64,000 nt of DNA from positions 88,185,777 through 88,249,776 of the forward strand of contig NC_083338.1 of the NCBI RefSeq assembly GCF_019175385.1, in the 5' to 3' direction. The stretch comes from Lycium barbarum. Taxonomy: Eukaryota > Streptophyta > Magnoliopsida > Solanales > Solanaceae. Below the pieces are notes generated by a model, which was not told the DNA's origin, ran no database searches, and was given only the letters and a program-made list of their open reading frames with translations. Position 1 is the first letter of the stretch, and every line of letters begins with the position of its first letter. This document shows positions 1 to 10,973 of this stretch, one piece after another. The position numbers were made by a program, and so were the translations under genes.

Positions 1-1
1 T

Positions 2-742
2 ATGATAGACTTTAGAGGGAATTGGGATGATCATTTTCCACTCATTGAATTTGCTTACAATAATAGCTATCATTCTAGCATTCAAATGGCACCGTATGAG
101 GCCCTATATGGGCGGAAGTGTAGATCCCCGATTGGGTGGTTTGAAACAGGAGAGACTAAATTGATAGGGCCATACTTGGTCCAGTAAGCTATAGAAAAAG
201 TCAAGCTCATACAAGATCGGCTGTTAGCAGCCCAAAGTCGTCAAAAATCCTATGCGGATAATCGTCGAAGAGACTTGGAGTTCGAAGTGAAAGATTGGGT
301 ATTCTTGAAAGTGTCACCTATGAAGGGTGTAATGAGATTTGGCAAAAAGGGGAAGCTTAGTCCCTGGTATATTGGGCCATATGAAATTGTACGAAAGATA
401 GGCAAAGTGGCCTATGAGCTAGACCTACCTCCAGAATTGGAGTCGGTCCATCCTGTATTTCATGTCTCGATGCTTCGAAAATGTATTGGAGATCCTACTA
501 GGATCGTCCCGGTAAATGATGTGCAAGTGACAGAGAAATTGACTTATGAAGAGATGCCCATTGCCATATTAGACAGGCAAGTACGGAGGCTTAGAAACAA
601 AGAAGCAGCCTCTGTTAAGGTTCTGTGGAGAAGCGGTAAACGAGAGGAAATGACGTGGGAAGCGGAAGAAAGTATGCGATCCAAATATCCCCATTTATTT
701 CAGCCCTTGGAAGAAGTCCAAGATGAGACGTCAAGGTCCTAA
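2..742 (+). pseudogene. Ty3/Gypsy (Tekay/Del-type) integrase C-terminus and chromodomain, partial
   Basis: This is the 3' end of a chromovirus pol gene; it runs in from beyond the left edge. The frame opening at position 2 encodes the end of the integrase core (FAYNNSYHSS, then YEALYGRKCRSPIGW). A TAA at 185-187 interrupts the frame, and the same frame continues to the stop at 740-742. The second part carries the GPY/F-type module (SPWYIGPYEIV, near 360-395) and a C-terminal chromodomain-like stretch (VKVLWRSGKREEMTWE, near 615-665). In this family these parts bind DNA and steer integration to chromatin. The single stop makes the copy probably dead, though the rest of the frame is intact. A polypurine tract and 3' LTR follow. 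I am confident of the family and less sure of the exact clade. Confidence 0.85.
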
Positions 743-909
743 GGTATGTATGTTTTCCTTTTATGCTTTCGGATCGTGTGTGGCCAAATTTTATGCTATT
801 ATGTTGTGGCCCTGTGTGGCATCGATATTATGGGTTGTTGTGACAGGGCGATAGTGCCATATTATAGGGGACACTCTGGCGAAATTTTTACAGAATTCCC
901 GAACACTTT

Positions 910-945
910 AACATTCGAGGACGAATGTTCTTAAGGGGGGAAGAA
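910..945 (+). promoter_or_regulatory. Polypurine tract with an upstream inverted repeat
   Basis: The purine run AAGGGGGGAAGAA (933-945) ends directly at the 3' LTR, so it is the plus-strand priming site of reverse transcription. Just upstream, 910-929 is a perfect inverted repeat: AACATTCG, loop AGGA, CGAATGTT. The same inverted repeat precedes the polypurine tract of the unrelated-looking gag-only element at 53461-53480. Confidence 0.75.
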
Positions 946-1257
946 TGTTACACCTCGAAAAAATTTTCGTTGGTACGCAAGTAAACGAACTAGTGAGAAA
1001 TGGCATTTGATGACCCTAGTTGAGATTCTAAAGATGTTAGAGATGAGGGAAGAGGATTGCCAAGAGAAGGAAAAAGTATTTGATAAGTATCGGAAAGGAA
1101 TTACGAGCAACGAGTTAGCCAGGACTTAGTGATGTCTTGTAGAAGAGTTATAATGTCCCTTAGATTGGTATTGAAGTGTTGAACAAGTGTTAAGAAGGTT
1201 CCGCAAGGATCGGAGATCAAACGAAGTGATGAGAATAAGTTCAGTGAACTGATGAGT

Positions 1258-1502
1258 TTTACGGCTCATTATACGGACCGTATAATGTTTTACGGACCGT
1301 ATAATGGACCGTAAAACCATCACAGTGGAGGTTGGTTGCTGGTGGAATTTTACGGTCAGTTATACGAACCGTATAAATTTATACGGACCGTATAACGAAC
1401 TGTCAAATGGTCGCAGTGAAGGGGTGCAGGCAGACCCATTTCACGGTCTATTATAAGGACCATATAACCATTATACGGACCGTATAATGGACCGTATAAC
1501 GG
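1258..1502 (+). repeat. U3 palindrome cluster (TATACGG A CCGTATA type)
   Basis: About eight full or half copies of an inverted repeat made of TATACGG and CCGTATA lie in this 245 bp, just upstream of the TATA-like sequence of the LTR. Their position suggests an upstream promoter or enhancer module. That role is inferred from position only. Confidence 0.7.
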
Positions 1503-3035
1503 AACCCGACAGATCAGTGGAATGTTATTAAATAAAGGACCAAGTTCATGAAATCATTTCAACATTTCCTTCCTCTCTCTAAAACATCTCTCTAAATTTA
1601 TTATACAAGTTTTCAAGGATTATAAGCCATTAACAACATTAAGTAAGTGAATCAAGAGTAAGAACCCATCAAGGATCATCTAAAGTCAAGAAATCCAAAT
1701 GGAGAAAAGGTAGGGTTTTACTCAAAGTGGAATATTATCAACTAAGGCTCGTCCCTACAACATCTAAGGTAAGATTCATGCTATTTATATGTTGTTTAAG
1801 GTATTTGAGAGTTGAAATGCTTGGTCACTAGGAGAGTATAGCAAAATGGGTCATGAATGATGAATAGTGACGTTTTGAGAAATAGTTTGAGTTGAATCAT
1901 GAATGTTGTTGCGTTGTGATATGAATATGTTATAAATGGTGTTAAGATCATGATCTAGACATTTCGACGAATGGACGAAGTGGGGTATTATGACCATGAA
2001 AATGGGTGAATAAGAAGAAAATTGAGGAATCTAGATAATGTGAATAATATGGATGATTAATGACTATTCTTACGATATTGTGAATGTAATATTGACGTTT
2101 GGGAAATAAATCACGATATGGGCAAATGTTGTATAAATAAAGGAGATGCTGTCCGATTTTCTCCAGCTTTAGTCATATATGCTAGTTGTCGATTCTAATA
2201 ATGGTATGCCCTTAATGAAGGAGGAAACGTGAACATCGGAGAAATACGCGCGAGTGTAGAATAGTGCGACGGAAAGGTATGTAAGGCTAACCCTTCTTTC
2301 ATAAGGCATGGTTCTTTGGCCAAATTCCTAAATTCTCTATATGGGTATGTTGTCTCCAAATGATTGATATTCCGAGCTCGTAAGCTCGTGATCCTTGATA
2401 TGTACTACGATTGTACTACGCACCTCATATGACGAGTAAGCCTATGATATAGACGTAACGATAATGATGATGATAGTAATGATGATGATATAATAATGAT
2501 GCTAAAGGTGCCTACGGGCTATTATACTTATATGTGCTTATGAAGGGCTATAATGAACCCCCGAGCTTATACGCCAGGTAGAATATATGTATATGAATAT
2601 GTATAAAGTATGTATACGATTACGAAACGCGCGCACACCTCTGCAGATGGTACGGATAACCCTGAAGCCTTGGTAGGGCCAGGTATGAGTAACCTTGAGC
2701 CTTGGTTGGCCAAGTATGTAGGAAACACCGATCCTATGAGGTCGGGTATGCTATGTAAATGCTATGTATATGAAATGACTATGTGTATAAAAATGAATAT
2801 GAATGTGATAAGACTATGTATACGAATACGAATAAGGACATATATACGAATATGAGCACAAGTATGGTACGAGTACTATTATGAAATACGGATGCTGATG
2901 TAGGTGTACAAATACGTATGAAAAATGGAAAATCCCTAGGAAAGGCAGGTAAGTGCTATGACGATGATATTATTGTCTCCCCTCCTATGATATTTCATAT
3001 GTTGTTCATTATGCTTATACATCGATGTTGATCAT

Positions 3036-3106
3036 GCTTTACATACTCAGTACATTCTTCGTACTGACGTCTTTTTGTTTGTGGACGCTGCGTCATGCCC
3101 GCAGGT
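3036..3106 (+). promoter_or_regulatory. Conserved LTR hairpin core, copy 1
   Basis: This runs from GCTTTACATACTCAGTAC to CCCGCAGGT. It contains TCAGTAC...GTACTGA (7 bp stem), CGTC...GACG and CTGCG...CGCAG, i.e. three successive potential hairpins. The same block is present in 11 other LTRs of the window on both strands. Confidence 0.75.
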
Positions 3107-3549
3107 GCACAGGGAGACAGACTTGATCCATAGCTGCCTATTCAGAGATTACATAGAGAGCTCCATTTCCTTCGGAGCCATATCTTTTGGGTACTTACTC
3201 TTTTGTGTATATAATTATGGGCATAGCGGGGTCCTGTCCCGCTCATGTGTTATGTCATACACTTCTTAGAGGCTCGTAGTCACGTGTATGTGGTTAGATA
3301 TGTCCGGCCTTGTCGGCCTATGTTTTGTATATCATTTTGTTGGCCTCGTTGGCCCATGTATATTGATGTGGCATAGACGCCTATGATGATTAAAGATGTT
3401 GTCGTCCAATGGGGCTAGTTTGGCGAATGAATGGAAATGCATGTATAATTATGTGGCTCACCTAAATGTAAGAATAAGAGTAAGCTAAGAGGGTGCCCGA
3501 GTGGGCTAGCACCGGGTGCTCGTCGCGGCCCCCTAGTCGGGTCGTGACA

Positions 3550-4215
3550 GATGTAGTCTCCATTGAAGTCGGATGCCGGAAAGTGTGTTGGTCACGTTTT
3601 CAACTTGTGGAATGTTGGGTGGCTGTCTCTGTGGTGGTTCAGGTGTTGGGTTTGGAGTTACTATTTCATTCTGGTAATGTGGTATCCCAACGTTCTATTC
3701 AATAGTGTTGGGTTGTTCCACATCAAAGTCAACTACATCCATGTCTTCTTCATAAGTAAGACAAAGTTGTCTTTCAATTTCTTATATGGTTTTCCCTTTC
3801 ATCCTTTGCATAAACTTGTTATGATGTGTTTGCAATGTGTTCTGCTCCACATCAGATGTATGAAACTCTCCTATGAAACGGGAATTTTTGAAGCTTTTGT
3901 TGTTGTTGAGCAAATACAAGCAAGTGTTAAGCTATTTGTCGTTTGTTAACCGCATTCCTTTGGATGTTTTCTCACTAGTGTCAAATCAGATGGTGGCCTC
4001 TTTCTCCTGAGTATGTTGTGTATGTGTCTCAAATATCTGCTGAGTTAATTCTTTGAAGGTTACACCATCTTTGACAAGTATTAGCTTGGTCTCATGGTCG
4101 ATATAGTTGTAGGTGGCGTTCCATTTGTCGTCGAAAGCTATGTAGATGCAGCTTGGCACCATTTGTTTAAATTCCTACATAAAGAAATTGACTTATAAGT
4201 CAGACAGTTGCGAGA
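3550..4215 (-). pseudogene. Possible MULE (MuDR-type) transposase N-terminal remnant
   Basis: On the minus strand the best open stretch is 4162-3986 (58 codons). It starts MVPSCIYIAFDDKWNATY and continues through LILVKDGVTFKELTQQIF. The pattern resembles the N-terminal MuDR-type domain of plant Mutator-like transposases (a short beta-rich segment followed by 'F.EL...I'). Further minus-strand coding-like sequence with stops follows toward 3563 (an acidic EEDMDVVDFDVEQP-like stretch and proline-rich text). No terminal inverted repeats or target-site duplication were found. The assignment rests on resemblance by eye only. It could also be an unrelated degraded gene. Confidence 0.3.
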
Positions 4216-4220
4216 CATAA

Positions 4221-4500
4221 TTTGTTCAAAAATGTCTAGGTCTAAGTGTTCCTTATTGGGCAGAGTTTATACTATACTTATGCCTTAAGGCATAACTTGT
4301 TCAATACTCTCTAGGTCTAAGTGTGCCTTCTTAGGCAGATTTTATGCTATACTTATGCCTTAAGGCATAACTTGTTCAACACTCTCTAGGTCTAAGTCTG
4401 CCTTATCAGGCAGAGTTTATGCTATACTTGCCTTAAGGCATAACTTGTTCAAGACTCTCTATATCTAAGTATGCATTATTAGGCAGAGTTTGTTGTTTTT
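4221..4500 (+). repeat. Tandem repeat, about 75 bp unit with internal palindromes
   Basis: The anchor CTTGTTC recurs at about 4221, 4296, 4371 and 4444, so the period is 73-75 bp. Units carry the perfect palindrome TATGCCTTAAGGCATA (4279-4294 and 4354-4369) and a second potential hairpin of the type CTGCCTTATCAGGCAG. Diverged copies continue, dispersed, to about 5250 on both sides of the LEA-like fragment. Confidence 0.75.
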
Positions 4501-4656
4501 TCTCTATATATAAATATAAATTAGTGTAGGCAGGTGATTATTATAAATATACATGAAGGCGTAACTTGTTCAAAACTCTGCCTTATCCTATAGTGTAGGA
4601 AAGTATTATATAGCTACTACTCTATATAGTCAACTGAAGTTACTACAATTTCAACA

Positions 4657-4866
4657 ATGGGGAAATCCAGTGAGTACAAAGACTATGCTGCTGATAAAGC
4701 TAAGGAAGGGAAAGAAGCTAGGATGCCAAAAGCCAGTGAGTATAATGATTATGGTGTAGAAAAAAACAGGAGAGAATAAGGATTCAATAACTGATAAAGC
4801 AAAGCAAATAAAAGACAAAGCAATTGAGCATAAGACTATGCAACAGAGAAAGCTGAAGAAGTGTAG
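4657..4866 (+). pseudogene. LEA (group 3 / LEA_4-like) gene fragment, frameshifted
   Basis: The frame opens MGKSSEYKDYAADKAKEG and continues with KASEYNDYG. After a one-base shift near 4760 it reads DKAKQIKDKAIEHK, and after a second shift near 4834 DYATEKAEEV, then TAG. The Lys/Ala/Asp-rich 11-residue periodicity, with repeated 'DKAK' and 'EYKDYA' elements, is typical of group 3 late embryogenesis abundant proteins, which protect cells during drying. The piece is only about 70 codons, much shorter than a whole gene, and needs two frame corrections, so it is a gene fragment or dead retrocopy. It sits inside the palindromic repeat region: the sequence CAACTGAAGTTACTA occurs just upstream (near 4631) and again near 5259, so it may have been captured by a mobile repeat. 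Confidence 0.6.
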
Positions 4867-5905
4867 GCAGGTGATATATACCTATGCCTTACGACATATT
4901 TAACTAGTTGATATTTATAATTTCACTAGTTCATATTATGAGGCACAAGTCTGTGCTTTTAATTTCGCACACAAGTTAGTAGCTAGGTATAGTCATGCTA
5001 TACTTAATCCTTAAGGCATAACTTGTTCTAAGACTCCCTAAGTCTAAGACTGCCTTATTAGGAAAAGTTTGTTCTTTTCTTCTCTATATAAAAATTAGTG
5101 TTGGCAGATGATTATAAATATGCCTTAAGGCACAACTTGTTCAACACTCTGCCTTATTAGGTAGAGTTTATGTTTTTCTTTTTTTCAGTACATTTATAGG
5201 ATTTTAGGTAGGTTATTATACTAGTGTTGTCTTATGCGGTAGAGTCTGTTCTTTTTCTGTCAACTGAAGTTACTATAGTTTCAACTCTAACACAATAAGC
5301 ATTGTATACTAATAAAAAGGAACGTATAAACTACTCAAAATAAGAACAATGCAATAGATTTGATCAATTCTATGTTGTTGAGTAAAATTATCATCCACAA
5401 TGTTGAATTTCAACTGATTTTCACTGGAACATCAGTTGTTTATGAACAATTAGGTCAGAATAAACTAAACGAAGATGATTTGTTGTTATTTTCAAATATT
5501 AACAAATATGAACTCAGCTAAACTTAATCAAAGCGATAAAGTGATTTGAATTACGTTCAATTGAATTGGTAAATCTCATGTATTTACCCTTTCAGACGTT
5601 GTAGCAGCAAAAACGATCGCTATTTCGCTAGTGAAACGTCAGAGAGGTTAGTTTTTGCCGTTGAAATGATGGAGAGGTTTAGTTGGAGCTATGATTGATT
5701 TTGGGGTTCGTTGTTGACGTTGACGCTTTTATTTGTTTTGGGATCGGGGTAAAATTGTCTTTTTATTATGTGTTAATAGTGCAGAAGGGAAAACATTAAA
5801 GATCACGTATAACAGGGGCAAAAATTAAAGATCAGCACGTTTGAAGGGCATTCGTGCCAATTGCTCGCTGAATTGGGGCAGGTCAAATGGATTGAGTTAA
5901 TAAAT
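4867..5905. other. Intergenic DNA with dispersed copies of the 75 bp repeat
   Basis: Diverged pieces of the CTTGTTC / CCTTAAGG repeat recur to about 5250. From 5250 to 5905 I see AT-rich sequence without a credible reading frame; phrases such as CAAAAATTAAAGATCA occur twice (near 5790-5840). Confidence 0.5.
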
Positions 5906-6213
5906 ATGCGGGGTCATTAACCCGCTCAAACTTAGGCGGGTTGGACGAGTCATATTTTCTTGGGTTAATTTTACCAACCTAATATGCGGGTCATTAACCC
6001 GCTCAAACTTAGGCGGGTTGGACGAGTCATATTTTCTTGGGTTAATTTTACCAACCTAATATGCGGGTCATTAACCCGCTCAAACTTAGGCGGGTTGGAC
6101 GAGTCATTTTTTCTTGGGTTAATTTTACCAACCTAATATGCGGGTCATTAACCTGCTCAAACTTAGGCGGGTTGGACGAGTCACATTTTCTTGGGTTGAT
6201 TTTACCAACCTTA
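5906..6213 (+). repeat. 77 bp tandem repeat, four units
   Basis: Unit starts (ATGCGGG) lie at 5906, 5984, 6061 and 6138; the spacing is 77-78 bp. Units are nearly identical, with single-base changes such as ACCCGC to ACCTGC in the last. Each contains the inverted repeat GCGGGT-CATTA-ACCCGC. Reading frames through the array on either strand only reflect the repeat. Confidence 0.9.
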
Positions 6214-7650
6214 GATACTTCGAGATTCCTCAATGCTCCATCAAGTACTAGTAAGGATTCAATATGTATGGGTCACCAAAAAGCAAAAAAAGAAAAGTGG
6301 GAATTTCAGTTTATATGTTTAATCTTCAATTAAAATTGCAGAACCGGCACACCTTTGAAAATCCTGTCAAGATACACAACTGAGGTTTAGTAATGCACCA
6401 CGCCTCCAATGGCCCTAGCGTATGCCCCTCCATGCTAGAAGGGCATTGTTAAAGTTGAGAGCTGTGGAATGACGACGAGAGGAAGGTAGAGAAGTGGAAT
6501 CAACATCATTCAGTTGCATAAAGGGTACTTACCTCTGTTTTCTCCAGGTGATTTTCTTCAGTTTAGGCTATTATTCTTCGATATGGTCGGGTAAGCGAAG
6601 TTTGTACTTGCTCCTTTCTTTGTAGTTAGGATGTATGCTGTTGAGGCAACTTACCTTTTTACTGTTGGATATACCCATAGAACTCACTCAGGAGTTCTCC
6701 AGGTTTCAAAGAAAGACAGTTTGAGGTGGAATATATACTTAGGAGATATACTATTTTCTCTCTCATATGCACTCACAATGCTGCTTCCACTGTTGTAAAT
6801 GGATGTGAAGAAAATGATATGCAGTTAGCTTCATCAACTCCTTTGCATACTCTTCTTTTAGTTCTGACATTTTAGCTGTGTTCGTCCAATGAAACAAATC
6901 TGACTTGCAAGCAGTTTGATAAACTTAATCTTCTGAGATCGATAATCCATATTTAATTGTTTCTTATGGTGATTATTTGGTCGTCTCTTTTGTTCTGTTT
7001 CTGTTGAGTCCTCTTTGAAGCATCTTGAAAACAAAAGGAGGGAATTGCTATGCAGTAAATCAGTGCCGGGGATAAAAGCATGACATATTCTTTCACGCAT
7101 CAAGTACATCAACTACATTGATAATGGTTCTGTTTATGCGATATTTAAGGAGTAAATCATATAAAGATATCAAGAAATTTGCTCTCAGAGACTACACGAA
7201 TATGGTAATATGATATGCAATACGAAATCAATGTATTGTGCACCTCACTATCGTATGGTACGTGACAAATACGGGACTTTTAGAGGTGCAATTTAGGGGG
7301 AGATTAGAGAGGTCTGATCCCTTTTTCTATTATTCTGCTATACTTGGTGAATTGTTGTTATGTTTTATAATTAAGTGCACGTACCCTAAACAGTTGCTAT
7401 TAGGACTTATATCTCTCTGTGTAAAATTCTCAAATACTATATCTATTATCATAATAACAATTTAAACAATAATTTGAAATAAAAACGACTGATAGAAAGC
7501 ATACTTACAATATCAACTCCATACATATTTAACAAGGAAAGGAGGGAGGGAGAGGAAGGACATTCTGCACCTACACCCTATTGCACATCCTGAGCTTGCA
7601 GGAATTTCTTACACCTAAACTAGCAGCAACAAAACTTTTTACACCAAATT
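6214..7650. other. Intergenic region downstream of the USP gene, no recognised gene
   Basis: This AT-rich DNA lies 3' of the minus-strand USP gene. A short plus-strand frame starts at 6631 (MYAVEATYLFTVGYTHRT...) and runs 55 codons after a pyrimidine-AG sequence, but I recognise no domain. The part nearest 7650 probably contains the USP 3' untranslated region. Confidence 0.4.
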
Positions 7651-8829
7651 CTATTTAGGAGACTCTTTAGTTGGCTTCACAATAAGCACAGGGCATTTTG
7701 CATGGTGGGCGCAGTAGTCGCTAACACTTCCCAGAAACGCCCTGCAATATAATAAAAGTTACTAATATCAGACACAGTTTGCTTCCTGAATTTGAAATTT
7801 CCAACTAAAATCACTCATGTACTTGTGTCCTCTATTACTAACAAGGTTCACCTTTTACTTTATGTTTAACTTAAACGTAACCAAAGAGTATCCAAATGCC
7901 ACTTGGCCGAAGTAAGCTAATTAATAAGAAATTCAAAAAAGACATTGAATTCTAAACCTCTTAAAGACAAAAAATTAAAGTGTACAGCACACGGACCAAA
8001 GCAAATGTATACAACAAAAAGCATTAAAGGAATTAAGGGGAGATTTTGTTTTCATCCCGAGTTCATTCATATGAACTAAAAAGTGATTGGCTGATTAGTG
8101 AGGTCTTAAAAACATCATAGAATTTATGATCGGCCATTCCATTTTTTATTCAACAAGTAAGCGATGCGAATCTATGCTTTTCTAGTCGGAGATAGAGGAA
8201 AATAGAAAGATATCGACTTTCATTCAAGACTTTAGGGAAGTTTGAAGTGACCTTTTAATTTGGCCGAGTCCGCGGCTAGCAATTGCAAGAAGATCGACGT
8301 TCATTTTCGCTGTTGCTTCACAGAGCAGGTTCTTTGGATCACCCTCAAGAATTAGACTTTCTGCATTGATCTAAACATGACAATGTCAATTTACTGAACA
8401 AAAAGAAACAAAGCATTATATATTGCACATGTATAGCAGCAAAATATGGGTCATAGAGCACAATATATCACGGAAGTTGACCTTGTTTAAATTTTTAATT
8501 GGTGATATCAAGTGGATCGTACTTCACCTTTGTTTTGTTTTCAACTTTTATCTAATAAAACATTTTATTTATTGAAAAAATATCATAAATTTGAGTTGCT
8601 ATATGCCTGATAGATGAGAGAAACCAACCATTTTTGCTTTGCACATTTCAGAGGCACGTGCCAGTATTCTTGCTGCCTCTTGTGCTTGCGCCCGACTTGC
8701 TGATTCTACACCTAAAGCACAAACAAATCAACAAGTTAGGAAGCAAGAAACCTAACTTAAATGTTCAACCAATTAGTTGACGAGTTTCTTGTTGAAAAAA
8801 GTAGAGAACCTGCTTAAATGTTCGGTTTA

Positions 8830-8862
<33 letters not shown>

Positions 8863-9715
8863 CAAAGCCAACCTTTTAAGAAAAAAACTATAAACTAATA
8901 TGATAAAGGGTTCACTTTTTCTAGAGAAAAAACCTTAATCAGTTGAGGAAGTTCAGTTACGGATCAGAGGAACTCTATATATAATCAAACTAAGAATCGT
9001 TTTCCGAGCTTATTACCGCATGAAACAACTTGTAGTCACGGAGGGAGCTTGTAAGAATTTGTTAGATTTAGCCCAAGCCCTTCTATTATATTTCAAAAGC
9101 CACCTTATATGTATAAATAATTTATTCAGAACTTAGTAAATCATTTTTTTAGAATCTAGAACCCATAAATTTAAAATTTTAGATCCAATCTCTACTTGAA
9201 ATATGAATCTAGCTTATCAATATGTTCGAAAATCGAAACAACTCTACTTGAATTCATTTAATTTCTTTTGTGACAAACCTCTATGCTCGAAATTCAATAT
9301 ATGGTTTGTTAACGACTCTGGCTCTTCAATATATTGTCAAAATGAAAAAGTCATCCGTGAATTTAAAGAAAATGAATCCTCAACATGAGTCTAGGTATGA
9401 ATAACTCAAAACTTTTTAATTGTTTTAGACTTTTATCGAAGGAATAAACAAAGACTTTGTAATAAATAATATGTTTATGAAATACATATCTTTGACCATC
9501 ATTGATTTGATATATATCAAGCGCAATTTTTAAAATTTTTTTACCGTAGTTAGAAAGAGAGAAGAGAGGAAGTACAAACCATGAAAAGGAGGGAGGGGCT
9601 CCATGACATGAACAAGAGTGAGTTTAGTAGATGGTTGAGTAAGGAGATAATCAAGAATCCATTTTAGAGCATTGTAGCTCTCTTCACTGTTATCAATGGC
9701 CACCGCCACTCTCAT
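7651..9715 (-). CDS. Universal stress protein A-like protein (four exons)
   Basis: Exons on the minus strand are 9715-9580, 8711-8629, 8370-8252 and 7741-7651. All three introns are GT-AG (868, 258 and 510 nt) and phases join exactly, giving a 142-residue protein that ends at TAG (7653-7651). It begins MRVAVAIDNSEESYNALKW, with the Asp of the nucleotide pocket, then LTLVHVMEPLPP, then LILEGDPKNLLCEA, then SRGLGQIKRAFLGSVSDY and HHAKCPVLIVKP. This is the single-domain plant USP fold, implicated in stress responses and often ATP-binding. Two oddities: the usual first Gly of the G-x2-G-x9-G(S/T) loop is Ala here (AIASRGLG), and the stretch between exons 1 and 2 is some 15-20 residues shorter than in many plant relatives. 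A TATAAATA lies at 9754-9747, close to the ATG. Intron 1 contains a run of about 25 T (8838-8862 on the plus strand). The gene looks intact and is the only complete host gene I recognise. Confidence 0.88.
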
Positions 9716-10369
9716 CTTCTCCTTTCTTACTTTTGGTTTCTCTAGATATATTTATAGATTTACTCCGTTTAATATCCCGCAGTATCATAGCCCTATTCTT
9801 ATACTTAGTTTTATTTTGCCCGTGTTAAGACCGGACTCAAATTAATGTTAAAAATTAAATTTATAGATTTATTTTAAACTTTTGTTTTGCTTTTACTTCT
9901 TTATTTTTGTAATATCAATTTGACACTTTCTAAAGAATTTTAAAATATTAGAGTACAAAAAGGCATCTGAAAGTTAAAGGAAATATTTTTTCTTAGTTTA
10001 TTTTACACTTTTTTAAAACAAAAAATAAAATATATAAAAGCTTTTCTTATTTCTATTTTACTGTAGTTTTTAAATCTTTTAAGATTGTAGTCTATGATGA
10101 TCCAATTTGGGTTTTTCATTTGTTAAATTAATTTCATTTATTTCTCCGAACTGAACGCATATTAGCTACAATTAATGTCAAAATTATTTAATGCTACAAT
10201 AATGTTGTACGACGTAATGAATAAAGCTAACCTATAAATAAATAAATCATCAAAAGCCTTGATATTCAAAATACTTTTGTAGATGTTCTTGTGGACGATG
10301 AAATTTTATTAAAAGTAAATCCACAATAAATTCGGATTCTATTAAATTGAAGATATACTAGTCCAAATA
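9716..10369. other. AT-rich intergenic DNA upstream of USP
   Basis: This is about 650 bp between the USP start codon and the LTR-like fragment. It is very AT-rich with no credible frame. It would contain the proximal USP promoter. Confidence 0.4.
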
Positions 10370-10973
10370 AATTATGGGCTAATATAATTGGATCAATTAT
10401 CTGAGTCCAATAAATATGGATTTAATTAAAACGGTTCAAATGCATTGGGTTAACCCATTTAATTGGGTTATAAATGACGAGCCCACTTTGCGAACCCCAA
10501 GATATTCCCTTATTCTAGAGGCCCACTTTGGTACCACGCGTCACATGGCGTGGCAAGCCAAGTCAAATGAAGGAGCCAATAGGATCATGCCACGTGTCAA
10601 AATGATGCACCATGCTTAGTCAAATCAAATGCCTATGAAGATGTGCCACGTGTACAAGTGACATATTCTGGCTAATCAAATATCGCCATGTCAGCTTAAC
10701 TCTAATTGGCCAAAAGGAGTCTGCCCTTATCACAACTCCTCCATCCTACAACTATAAATAGGGGTCCCATAATTCAGAAAAGGGACTAAAAATTCTAACA
10801 AGAGGCCAGAAAGAGCTCGTTGATCAAAGGCTGCAAATTTCTCTACAAACAAAAAGCACTCAAGTATTTCTCTAGAAGTTCTAGAGATCAAGACGAAGAT
10901 TTAAGATCAAGCTTAAAGCCCCTGAATCCAAGTACAAGTTTAAGTTCAAGACCACTAGATTCAAGATCATAAA
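10370..10973 (+). mobile_element. Truncated LTR-like promoter fragment
   Basis: The sequence has LTR promoter character: a clear TATA box CTATAAATAGGGG (from 10752), followed by purine-rich leader repeats of the AAGTTCAAGA / GATCAAGA type. It stops abruptly at about 10973, where minus-strand RT coding sequence begins. Neither terminus is recognisable, so the family is uncertain. The frame at 10416-10619 lies in its promoter part and is not credible as a gene. Confidence 0.5.
10591..10652 (+). promoter_or_regulatory. Two G-box/ABRE-like CACGTG motifs
   Basis: CCACGTGTC occurs with CACGTG at 10591-10596, and GCCACGTGTAC with CACGTG at 10647-10652; a related CCACGCGTCACATGGCGTGG lies near 10536. 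CACGTG with flanking GTC is the core of plant ABA-response and G-box elements. They lie 100-160 bp upstream of the LTR-like TATA box and 870-940 bp upstream of the USP start codon. Confidence 0.5.

Larger units (their letters stand above)
946..3549 (+). mobile_element. 3' LTR of the Tekay-type gypsy element
   Basis: The LTR begins TGTTACACCTCG directly after the polypurine tract and ends GGGTCGTGACA, giving 2604 bp. In order it holds a palindromic U3 cluster (1258-1502), a TATA-like TATTAAATAAAGG near 1525, the block GAGATGCTGTCCGATTTTCT near 2143, GGTATGTAAGGCTAACCC near 2276, a three-unit roughly 33 bp tandem array near 2650-2755 and the conserved hairpin core (3036-3106). The 5 bp after the LTR are GATGT; the matching target-site copy would lie left of the window. 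It belongs to the same family as the solo LTR at 24207-26611. Confidence 0.9.

Noticed and set aside
6048..6333. Overlapping frames on both strands
   Set aside because: Both derive from the 77 bp tandem repeat.
10416..10619. 67-codon frame upstream of USP
   Set aside because: It lies in the promoter part of an LTR-like fragment, with no domain and no supporting context.
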